A stretch of 64,000 nucleotides of DNA from Crossaster papposus (lineage: Eukaryota > Echinodermata > Asteroidea > Velatida > Solasteridae). Below, piece after piece: positions 55,124-64,000 of this stretch; the first letter of the stretch is position 1, and each line of letters starts with the position of its first letter. The notes beneath the pieces were generated by a model. That model was given only the letters and a program-made list of their open reading frames with translations, did no database searches and was not told the origin of the DNA. The stretch is from contig JBAIAA010000546.1 in assembly GCA_037893245.1 (NCBI GenBank), positions 248,001 through 312,000 of the forward strand, in the 5' to 3' direction. The position numbers and the translations under genes are program-made.

Positions 55124-55410
55124 TACATCACTTTTGGGAGCATGTTAATTCTTCCACATGTCATTTTACATGTACATTAACATGTACTCCATGCATGTAC
55201 TTATTGTATTTCTTTGTATTTATTGTTTTTCAGTTTTTACGTGAACTCTTGAACTTGTGAACTTGTGAACTGGTGAACCTGTGTCAGTGAACTACCGTGA
55301 ACCCTGTAAACATGATTGATCACCTGTGAAATCACCTGAATAAATAATCAAAACTTTAATTTACTTCAAAGAGAATTGGTTAAAACAATCTGTACCTGAT
55401 AACCGCCACA

Positions 55411-55930
55411 CCTATCAAAACCCGGTTTATAGTATAAACAGCCCACTTAGCCCACCAAATCCCCTCACTGGACCCATACAACGTGCCTATTTGATGCCCA
55501 CGCCCACTGAGAACCCACGGTCACCCCACACAGGACCCACTTGGGCAGACCATTTCGAGCCCAAGCCCACCTACTGCCCATCAAACCCAACCACAACCCA
55601 CATGGGGCCCACTTGGGCTTGCTGGCTGGGTTGATTGTTATCATGGTAAGATAATTAATGTTACCTAACTTGTTTGTCTTTAGATAGAGCAAAACAAATC
55701 TCGTTTAGAGTTCGCTAAAAGTGTAAACTTACGGTCGGCCATCAAGTCACTCGGCTTAGTCGCACTTGTAATGTAGTGTGTGTGGACTACGCTGTTTTGA
55801 GCGCATGTGCATTCTTGTTATTGCGAGTTTGTATGTACCCTACCACGGTAACGCATGGGTAGCGTGGCTACACTGACTGTCTTGTTGCGTGTTGTATTTT
55901 GGTTAAAAAGGACATAGGGGCCCGCAGCCC
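55411..55930. other. Flank with TGGGCCC-type relative of the satellite
   Basis: At about 55440-55640 the minus strand carries degenerate GTGGGCCCCATGTGGG and GGGCAGTAGGTGGGC words like the flanks of the 45434-46496 repeat. No gene. Confidence 0.5.
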
Positions 55931-56312
55931 CACGTACTCTAGTCTTGGTCAAGACCAAGCTAGCCCGTTTTGTTCCGCGGCGCGCCGTCCGTATTATCTG
56001 GGCTTATTGAGGGTGCCCATAATTATCGCCAGATTCGTATATTTCATCCACTATCTTGGTCTTGGCGCAAGCGTCACGTGAACCCGGAAAATTCCGAGGA
56101 CATTCCAAGCATAGCTCAAATAGCTACTCGCCCCCGCATGCGCGCTAAGTCGTTTTTGTTTAATGTAGTTTTCGATTATTATAGTCTGGTTCCCAGACCA
56201 AATATTTCTGACTATTTGTGATTTTTCATTTATTATTTAGACGCCAATGTCACGAGACCAAAAACTGGAGGAATTGCTTAACGTTCGCGATGTTCGAGTG
56301 TTTCCAGGTTTT

Positions 56313-56324
56313 TATAAAATAAAA
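56313..56324 (+). promoter_or_regulatory. TATA box in left arm (B)
   Basis: TATAAAATAAAA, 31 bp before the mini-exon ATG at 56356. Confidence 0.45.
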
Positions 56325-56355
56325 CTCACATTGGCGAAAGTCAACACCAGACGAA

Positions 56356-56401
56356 ATGCCTAATAATATCACAGTCATTGTAGTCATTGTGCTATGTTTT
56401 G
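56356..56401 (+). CDS. Signal-peptide-like mini-exon in element arm (B, left)
   Basis: 46 bp, MPNNITVIVVIVLCF plus one base, then GTAAGAG. Same design as the other arms. In-frame differences only. Confidence 0.45.
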
Positions 56402-56815
56402 GTAAGAGCCGTTAACATTTGATTTGTTGCGTCGTCATAGCTACGCTGCTTGTATCGCGTCATTATCTATTTTTTTGTCGGCGGCGGCTACCTGACATAC
56501 AATTTAGACGTCTAGGCCTAAACAAATTGTCAGGTCGGAGAACCAGACTACTATTATTATACACGCTGTGTGTTTCCCCTAAATTGCACACGGCGCCATT
56601 GCACAAAATAATGTAGTTTCTTACACTTCCGCAAAAGGCGAACAATTTTCGAGTACGAGTGTATGCCTTTTGCGGACGTGTAAGAAACCACATTTGGCTA
56701 TACGTCTAAATTGTAGTGTAGGTCAGGTAGCCGCCGGCGACAAAAAATAGATAATGACGCGATACAAGCAGCGTAGCTATGACGACGCAAAAATTCAAAT
56801 GTTAACGGCTCTTAC

Positions 56816-56861
56816 CAAAAAATAGCACAATGACTACAATGACTGTGATATTATTAGGCAT
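56816..56861 (-). CDS. Signal-peptide-like mini-exon in element arm (B, right)
   Basis: 46 bp, MPNNITVIVVIVLFF plus one base, then GTAAGAG. TATA box at 56893-56904 (minus), 31 bp upstream. Confidence 0.45.
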
Positions 56862-56892
56862 TTCGTCTGGTGTTGACTTTCGCCAATGCGAG

Positions 56893-56904
56893 TTTTATTT
56901 TATA
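56893..56904 (-). promoter_or_regulatory. TATA box in right arm (B)
   Basis: TATAAAATAAAA on the minus strand, 31 bp upstream of the mini-exon start at 56861. Confidence 0.45.
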
Positions 56905-57289
56905 AAAACCTGGAAACACTCGAACATCGCGAACGTTAAGCAATTCCTCCAGTTTTTGGTCACGTGACATTGGCGGCTAAATAATAAATAAAAAATCACA
57001 AATAGTCAGAAATATTTGGTCTGGGAACCAGACTATAATAATCCAACACTACATTAAACCAAAACGACTTAGCGCGCATGCGGGGTCGAGTAGCTATTTG
57101 AGCTATGCTTGGAATGTCCTCGGAATTTTTCGGGTTCACGTGACGCTTGCGCCAAGACCAAGATAGTGGATGAAATCTACGAGTCTGGCGATAATTAAGG
57201 GCGCCCTCAATAAGCCCAGATAATACGGACGGCGCGCCGCGGAACAAATGAACGGGCTAGCTTGGTCTTGACCAAGACTACACGTACTC

Positions 57290-59834
57290 TGGCGTAGTGT
57301 GACTACCCTGTCCTTGGGGTCTTTATTAGGAAGACCCTAAAATTCAAAAATTAGTGTGTGTGGGCTACGTTTAGGATCTAGGATCATTTCATTTCTAGAA
57401 AAATCGTGGCAGCCTGCATAATTTCTCTAGGGTGAAAGCACCGCTGACGACCTACAATTGTCGACAAAACACGAAAATAAAGTACAATTATATACTAACT
57501 CTATTAATTGCTCTCTTTTATGTGTCTTTCTTCATAAGGTGAATACAATCTAGTGTTGTACCATGAGGATATGTTGCGTTACAAACTGCAGCAAGAGTAC
57601 TTATCAACTTGAAAATGGAAAGAAGGGCAGTGTACAAAGCATGGATGCCAATTAGGTTTCGGAACATGTGAAGATTGTGAACCTTCACTTCTATTTGCAC
57701 TGCGGCGCGTGAGGGCGAAAGATTAGATACTGTCAGTGTTAAGTCTGGTTTCGTCATGGTCGGACGTTCACGTCTTCCCGGCCGGACCGATAGCCAGCCT
57801 CGGGCCGTGTTTTACACCGCGGCATGGCAGCAACCTAGGATTTAAGAGGGGTCATTTCTGGGAAGGTTTTGCCATCCCAGTAAAAGTCAATCGCGCTTGT
57901 GTTTGTGAGTTTGGACATTTGTGCTAGTGTGAAAACCCTTTCTTGAATTGTATGGAGAAATGAGGTAGGATCAAACCACTTTTTAATTTATTTTGTTGGT
58001 GCAGCTCAAAACTGAAGGAGCCCCCCTTGAAATAGGGCGTGTCGATTTGGTTTATGGAGCCGTGCTCTGAGACAATTGTATTCTTATAGAAGTGCAGGTA
58101 TTCTTGTTTTACCTCACGTTTTGCGTTTGCTTCGGCAGACGGTTTAGAAAACGTCTCCAGGGTGCGCCAGCATATAGGTTTGAATGCTTGCTATGCTTAG
58201 CGGTATAGAGTCTTCGTACTGAAGACAACATTTTGCACGGTTGGGAGTGGCTCCACTAATGCGTGGCAATGGAATGTGAGAGCGCCACAATGGTCTATAC
58301 AAAGGACTGGCCTATTTGTTTAACAATTAGGGCCAGGAATGCAGGTTTTAATATCTTGTCCAAATGAAGTTATGTTATTCAGGCTACTTAATGTTTGCAT
58401 ATACGTTTTCAGCAATGAATTTTCAACAACAAAAAAGATGAAGACATTGATCACCAGTAGAGGTATATCTCTTATCGCATTTAAAAATTCACTTTTGTAT
58501 TGAATTCATATAATGCATATTTACGTAGAATTCGCCGTGCGATTGAATCAGGTGTATAGTATATCGCAGTTAGTTACATAACATGCACAATGGTGTAGGG
58601 GCAGCCCTATAGCACGCACACATGTTTGGGCAGCCGTCTTTAGTGGGCTTTTGTTCCCAAAATGAGTGTTTCCGATCATTTCGCTTATTTAGTTTCTGGT
58701 TTTCGGTTGAACGGGTCTGTTTCTCCGCATTCAAATGTCGTATAGTACTCTTAGTGTAATCAGTGGTCTTCGTTGATTGCTCTATTTCGGGGGTGTTTTT
58801 TCTACAGATCTGATTTGCTGGTTTAATTGAGACCTTTATAAACCTTTACTCGGCTAATTTTAGGTTGAGTTGGAAGTCTGTGTTGAAATAATATATTTCC
58901 GCTGCATATCTGTAGGAAAGCCCGTATAATCTAAATGTTGGGACTTCGGTGCTAATTCACACCATGGGAATGAAATATCGTAGAGCCTGGTGGGTGCTCT
59001 TGCATCGTATATGGCCAGTCAGAATTCAGCGTTGTCTTTATAATGAGGTACGCAGCGAAGTCTTAAGCGGGTTGACGGCTCACAGCCGCAAAATGCGAGG
59101 TTTTGTGTGCACGAAGGAGTGACCCGCAGTATAGTAATATTCATTTTGGCAGTGGTGTTGGGCCAACATGGTGACTCCGACTGTTTCGGGATATTAAAAA
59201 AAAAAAAAATAGATTCATAAAGTGTCTATTTTACAATGACAAAATTCAAGTGAATTATAACGCATACTTGTACCTGTTTTTATATTACTTTGCTTTATGC
59301 TCACGTTTTGCATGTGATGTTTGTTTTCGATAGTCAGAGTGCCACATGTTCTGGTTGGGCGCCTTTGCTTTGCTCTGGTATGGGGCAGGGGTTCTGACAT
59401 GTGATTTGCCTTTGAGTTTAGTATAGCAACGCAGGTTTGGTCGGGGTGTTAGACCGTTTTAACCTTTTAGGTCAGTACACTTTTAATGAGGCATTTATGT
59501 GTTTTTTGCGCGGCCTTATTTTTGTTAGCCTGCTTCCGGAATAGACGACATTTCGAGTGTTCCTAATTATTTTAAGGTAACTAACAAAAAAAGAACCTCA
59601 CATTTTGAAGATAGGTAACTAAATCACATATCTTGTCACCAAACCGGCACAGTATTCAGCACAACTTTGTTTAGTAAGAAAAAAGGGTATTTCTTACCGA
59701 CCATAAAATCAGACAAGTTGTAGTTCTGTCCCTGTTTTAAAAAAATAAAACAATTGTTGATGAAAACTTGAAAAGTCTCTCTAAACAATAAGACGATATT
59801 AGTATTTTGTAGCCCTTTTGTTGCAAACAATCCT
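57290..59834. other. Long stretch with no gene recognised
   Basis: Short frames only. The longest (57518-57757, minus, 79 codons, with a hydrophobic segment LYTALLSIFKLISTLAAVC) matches nothing known and lacks splice or promoter support. No transposon ends found. It could include introns or untranslated parts of a host gene outside the window. Confidence 0.35.
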
Positions 59835-59837
59835 CGT

Positions 59838-59895
59838 TAAAAAAAAAAAAAAAAAAAAACAACAAAAAAAAACAAAAAAACAAAAAAAAAAAACA
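59838..59895. repeat. Poly-A-rich tract
   Basis: About 58 bp of A runs broken by single C and CAAC. Possibly the tail of a decayed retroelement, but no body is recognised. Confidence 0.8.
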
Positions 59896-60021
59896 ACAAA
59901 CAACCGTATTGAAATTGAAGCTTTTGGTATTATTAATATTAGAGTCCAAGAACACTGCCGGTTATGTCAGCATGTCTTTACTTGCTATAAGTGCCTCCTT
60001 CGACGGTGGCAGATGCATTTC

Positions 60022-60200
60022 ATTATAAATGTAAAATTAAACCCATGTGTAAAATGTGTTTGTATATAATAATGCGATGCAACCGTTTGCAATATTTTGG
60101 GAGAAAGCCAATTATAAATGTAAAATCAAACCCACGTGTACAATATGATTGTATATAATAATGCCATGCAACTGTTTTCAATTTTTTGGGAGAAAGCCAA
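60022..60200 (+). repeat. Two-copy tandem repeat, 89-bp unit
   Basis: ATTATAAATGTAAAATYAAACCCAYGTGTA...TTTTGGGAGAAAGCCA occurs at 60022-60110 and 60111-60200 with a few differences. Confidence 0.9.
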
Positions 60201-60739
60201 TGTAAGCGCTATTTAAGCAGAAACTTATTCAAGCCTTGCTCATAGAGGTTTAACCCGGGAGAAACAACCAAGGGGCTTGGCTTGTTTCAGGTCATTCCGC
60301 ACAATACTATTGTGACCTAAGACACGGAAAAGCCGGCTTGCGTAATCGCCATGGTTCGTCCCAGGACAGTGCTAAATTCCCGTATTTTGCATAAGTATAG
60401 GGGATCAGGCCCGCTCTGGGCAAACCTTATACGTTCCAATTACAAAGAAGTTCTCTATTGAAGTCAACTACATGTATTATTATTGTGGGCAATTAACTTC
60501 TTTGAGGACCAAGGCTGTTTTGATTATTTGATCGATCGAGATTTTGGCCACTGTCGTTTGGTCACCGCTTTTATATATAATACAACCCCTTTTATATATA
60601 ATACAACCCCGATAATGTATGGCTGTCATTGCCTTGCTTTTCATTTCCAATCTTGTTTCGGTCGGAGATGAAATCTCACTATACGAGAGTGGTTTTTCAA
60701 GTTCAACTTCTGAGGTCAAAGGCCATCTGTGGTCAAGTT
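60201..60739. other. Non-coding stretch
   Basis: No gene supported. A 16-bp direct repeat TTTATATATAATACAA occurs twice at about 60570-60606. Confidence 0.4.
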
Positions 60740-61090
60740 TTTAATTGGGCCGGAGTTTAAAAACTTTTTTCATTTGAAAACTTGGAGTCCAGATTTCAAT
60801 GAAGTGGCCGATGTTTGTCTGATTGTGGAACGTTGACTAGCTTCCTTGTCGATTGTAAATTTGTGGATGTCAACGGCTGCTAGATGGTTAGCTGACATGT
60901 ATTGCTGCTTTATAGACAAGATGTCTTCCTGCAGGATGTTGTTATCTGCAGGTATGCTGTTATCTGCAGGTATGCTGATCATCCTGTACATGATACAGTC
61001 ACGTAGATTGAACATCACGGTAGAATGAACTTGCTTTTTAGGCAGATCATTAAGGTAGACGACGAACAGGGCCGGACCCAAGACGGTTCA
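60740..61090 (-). mobile_element. LINE reverse transcriptase fragment
   Basis: VLGPALFVVYLNDLPKK and DCIMYRMI are CR1/Jockey-type RT motifs. The FADD box is lost, and a 14-bp tandem duplication (SIPADNSIPADNNI) is present. Inactive. Confidence 0.75.
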
Positions 61091-61661
61091 GAACTATAAT
61101 GCATTCTTGTTGGCAGCATTCGTGTTTTAGGACGGGCCTAAACAAACAAAAGGGGCCTTGTTATTCAAACAAAACGGAGAGTGGACCCTCAAATGAATTG
61201 TAGCGCCTTGAGCAGCGTGTGAACTTAGGCGGTCGGCAGCCTCGCGGCACGTTTCTTAGTGCTCGCTGGCTTATGAGTGCAGTCTTTTGAACGCCTTACG
61301 CGTGGAAATGACGCGCATCGTTGTTTAGCATCAGGTATGATGAAATGGTACAGCTATGATGAAATGGTACAGCTAGTACCCTTTTTATCACAATAGAACA
61401 GCCCCAAAGACAGCCCTCATGCTGGACGGCTCGTTGCGTCTGTTTTTGTAGGGGGACAATGATCTCATGAATATTCTTATAATGCACAAAACCAAAACAA
61501 TCCGTGATTGGACAGCGCCCTCTTGTGTTTTAAATTGGACAATAGATTTCCGGTTTTAGGCATACTGAACAGCCATGTTTGGTGGCAAGTATAATGCAAG
61601 AAGGCGCGACCGACTGTCGGTCGAGTTGTACTAAAATGCACAATTTTACGCTAGACTAGCG
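61091..61661. other. Non-coding stretch before the satellite
   Basis: No gene. A 20-bp direct repeat (ATGATGAAATGGTACAGCTA) occurs at 61337-61376. Confidence 0.4.
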
Positions 61662-64000
61662 TGGTTAAAATCCGTCGGAGGACGGGCCTCCGCATAAGAG
61701 AGAAACAGTGCATGGATGGGCCCTGTGTGTTCAATTGTAATCTAACATGGTTAAGATAATAGGTTTTGCAGCGGACGGGCCCTGCGTTTTGGATTTTAAT
61801 CTAGTGTAGTTAAGATCAAAGGATGAGAGATAGTTATAAGTTACGCAGCAGACGCGCCCTGTGTGCTGAATTTAAATCTTACATATTGTTAAGATCAGAC
61901 GATCAGACGATAAGAGAGAATATAAGTTATGCAGTGGTCAGGTTCTGTGTGTTGAACTTAAATCTAGCAATGGTTAAGATCTAAGCATAAGAGAGAATAG
62001 AAGTAACGCAGTGAATGGGCCATGCGTGTCGGAACGTAATTCTAACATTGTTAAGATTACAGAATAAGAGGTAACAAATGTTGCGCAGTGGATGGGCCCT
62101 GTGTGTTAAATTTAAATCTAACAATGTTAAGATCATAGGTTAAGATAGAATATAAGTTCCGCAGTGCACGGGCCCGATGGGTTGAATTTAAATATAACAA
62201 TGTTAAGATCATAAGAGAGAATATAAATTCCGCAGTGGGTAGGCCCTGCATCTTGAATTTAAAACTAACATTGTTAAGATCAGAGGATATGAGAGAACAA
62301 AAGTTACGCAGGGGACGGGCCCTGCGTGATGAATGTTTATCTTACATGGATATCATCAGAGGATAAGAGTACATAAAAGTGACGCAGTGGACAGGCCCTG
62401 TGTGCTGAATTTTTAATATAACATGTTTATTTTTAGATCAGAGGTGGGGCCTCCGCGTGAGAGGCAATAGAAATTCCGCGTGGACGGGCCCTGCGTGTTA
62501 AATTTGAATGTATCTGATTAAGATCAGAGGACGGGCTTCTGCATTTGAGTCATAAGGAGTTCCGCCGTGGAAGGGCCCTGCGTTTTCAATTTGAATTTAT
62601 CTGATTAAGATCAGAGGACGGGCCTCTGCATTTGAGACCAAACAAAAAAGTTCCGCAGTGGATTAGGCCCTGCGTCTTAAAGGTGGTATACACTATTGGT
62701 AAATGCTTGAATTATCATGAACGGGCGAATTTGGAAGGTTGTATTTTATAGTAAATATCTTTAAACTGGCCTGTCCGAAGTTTACAGTCATTAATGCCGA
62801 GAAAAGCACGAAAAACAGCGTTTGTTTTCAACCGGCGTCGAGCTGTTATTCTTATGTTAGTTGTGTTTTTTCGCGATCAATTTGCTGGACGCCTAGATCT
62901 TTATTTACTTTCAGATGAGTAAGATATTTCTTAACAATTCGGTAGTAAATGTTGTGTTTTTCTCTCTCCATATCTGCAAATGGTGTATCCTACATTTACA
63001 TTTTAATGTAGCTGATTAATTCAGAGGACGGGCCTCTGCATGAGAGACAAAAGTAGTTCTGCAGTGAATAGGCCCTGCGTGTTAAATTCGTATGTATCGG
63101 ATTAAGATCAGAGGACGGGCCTCTGCATGAGAGACAAAAGTAGTTCCGCAGTGGATAGGCCTTGTGTGTTAAATTCGACCGTGTATCGGATTAAGATCAG
63201 AGGACGGGCCTATACATGAGAGACAAAAGTAGTTCTGCAGTGAATAGGCCCTGCGTGCTAAATTCGTATGTATCGGATTAAGATCAGAGGACGGGCCTCT
63301 GCATGAGAGACAAAACTAGTTCCGCAGTGGTTAGGCCTTGTGTGTTAAATTCGACCGTGTATCGGATTAAGATCAGAGGACGGGCCTATACATGAGAGAC
63401 AAAAGATGTTCCGCAATAGTTAGGCCACGCGTGTTAAATTTGAATGTAACTAATTAATTATTCTGAAATTATTCTCATGTAGGGACATGAGAGACAAAAT
63501 AAGTCTCGCAGTGGATATGCCCTGCGTGTTAAATTTTGAATTTAACTGATTAAGATCAGAGGACGGGCCTCTGCATGAGAGACAAAAGTGTTCCGCAGTG
63601 GATAGGCCTTGTGTGTCATTCGACCGTGTATCGGATTAAGATCAGAGGACGGGCCTCTACATGAGAGACAAAAGAAGTTCCGCAATAGATAGGCCACGCG
63701 TGTTAAATTTGAATGTAACTAATTAATTATTCTGAAATTATTCTCATGTAGGGACATGAGAGACAAAATTTGTCTCGCAGTGGATATGCCTTGCGTGTTA
63801 AATTTTGAATTTAACTGATTAAGATCAGAGGACGGGCCTCTGCATTTGAGACAAATAGAAGTACCTCAGTGGATAGGCACTGCGTGTTAAATTTTGAATT
63901 TAACTGATATGATCAGAGGACGGGCCTCTGTATTTGAGACAAATGGAAGTTCCGCAGTGGATAGGCCCTGCGTGTTAAATTTGAATTTAACTGATTAACC
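61662..64000 (+). repeat. Satellite array, about 75-90-bp units, running off the window
   Basis: About 24 units of the form GATCAGAGGACGGGCCTCTG...GAGAGACAAAAG..GTTCCGCAGTGGATAGGCCC..TGCGTGTTAAATTTGAAT..CTGATTAA. Units from 61662 to about 62450 are shorter and more diverged. Later ones are longer and more alike. A two-unit higher-order repeat of 178 bp is clear at 63048-63400, and a 272-bp period links 63447 and 63719. Interrupted by a MITE at 62681-62997. Confidence 0.95.
62681..62997 (-). mobile_element. MITE inserted in the satellite
   Basis: After TTAA at 62677-62680. Inverted ends AGGTGGTATACACTATTGG / AATGGTGTATCCTACATTT. Shares its right half, inverted, with 17741-17944. No coding sequence. 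Confidence 0.8.

Larger units (their letters stand above)
46890..55410 (+). mobile_element. BEL/Pao LTR retrotransposon, broken fossil, with insertions
   Basis: Parts in order: gag with zinc knuckles, aspartic protease, reverse transcriptase, RNase H, integrase with its C-terminal domain, a 3' non-coding stretch and a probable 3' LTR (53392-55410). The 5' LTR and start of gag are missing. The internal region carries roughly five or so breaks, so it is clearly dead. It predates a Penelope-like insertion (51718-52544) and a Tc1/mariner-like insertion (53839-55123) that lie within its span. Confidence 0.85.
53392..55410 (+). repeat. Probable BEL/Pao 3' LTR, interrupted by a Tc1-like element
   Basis: Starts TGTGACGGCAG after a purine-rich stretch and ends ACCGCCACA, whose inverse TGTGGCGGT resembles the start. 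A TATA-like CTATAAACC is at 53458-53466 and AATAAA at 55340-55345. Without the insertion the LTR would be about 735 bp. No 5' partner is in the window, so assignment to the BEL element is by position. Confidence 0.5.
55940..57280. mobile_element. Long-TIR DNA transposon with 9-bp TSD, MULE/foldback-like, copy B
   Basis: Perfect 9-bp TSD CACGTACTC (55931-55939, 57281-57289). Arms of about 575 bp begin TAGTCTTGGTC and match those at 1417-3265. The short centre contains a second hairpin (GTTTCTTACACTTCCGC / GCGGACGTGTAAGAAAC at about 56613-56691). All arms carry the TATA box and mini-exon described for copy A. No transposase. Confidence 0.9.

Noticed and set aside
61662-64000. CRISPR array
   Set aside because: Repeated units are contiguous, degenerate and about 85 bp with no unique spacers. 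This is a eukaryotic satellite.

Overview
The window looks like repeat-rich intergenic and accessory DNA from a marine invertebrate. The best guess, from memory rather than a search, is an echinoderm. The clues are a tRNA-derived SINE (22338-22634) and TTAA-flanked MITEs (12696-13081, 62681-62997) that resemble families I associate with echinoderm genomes. There is no operon structure. Host genes are small, intron-containing and carry TATA boxes, AATAAA signals and GT/AG splice sites.

Layout. Two segments, A (1 to about 9770) and B (about 30305 to 42745), are diverged copies of one ancestral segment. Both hold, in the same order, a Jockey/CR1-group LINE, a Harbinger-like remnant, a second LINE fragment and a host gene of unrecognised family on the minus strand. 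In A the last exon of that gene has three tandem 194-residue modules. In B it has one. Insertions present in one copy and absent from the other give empty sites: a 9-bp-TSD long-TIR element at 1417-3265 and a 0.68-kb insertion at 6164-6846 in A, and a 5'-truncated Ty3/gypsy element at 38169-42688 in B.

Between the copies (9.8-30 kb) lie a near-perfect palindrome, an 8-bp-TSD DNA transposon split by a MITE and itself splitting a LINE, piggyBac remnants, a complete small PAN-domain secreted-protein gene (16405-16844, minus) with a duplicated promoter fragment at 18.8 kb, a 3.5-kb transposon with 1-kb inverted arms, and more LINE remains.

Beyond copy B (42.7-64 kb) come a 2.7-kb inverted-repeat element, a GC-rich 11-bp satellite that is open in all frames, a broken BEL/Pao element whose 3' region holds a Penelope-like insertion and whose probable 3' LTR holds a Tc1/mariner-like element, a second copy of the 9-bp-TSD element (55940-57280), a long stretch with nothing recognised, and a satellite array of about 85-bp units running off the window end.

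Most notable: (1) each arm of the 9-bp-TSD element carries a TATA box, a start codon, a hydrophobic signal-peptide-like mini-exon and a splice donor, kept in all four arms; (2) the exon triplication copied the intronic splice acceptor into coding sequence, so one- to three-module proteins could be spliced in frame; (3) the gypsy element has a zinc-finger reading frame between integrase and 3' LTR.
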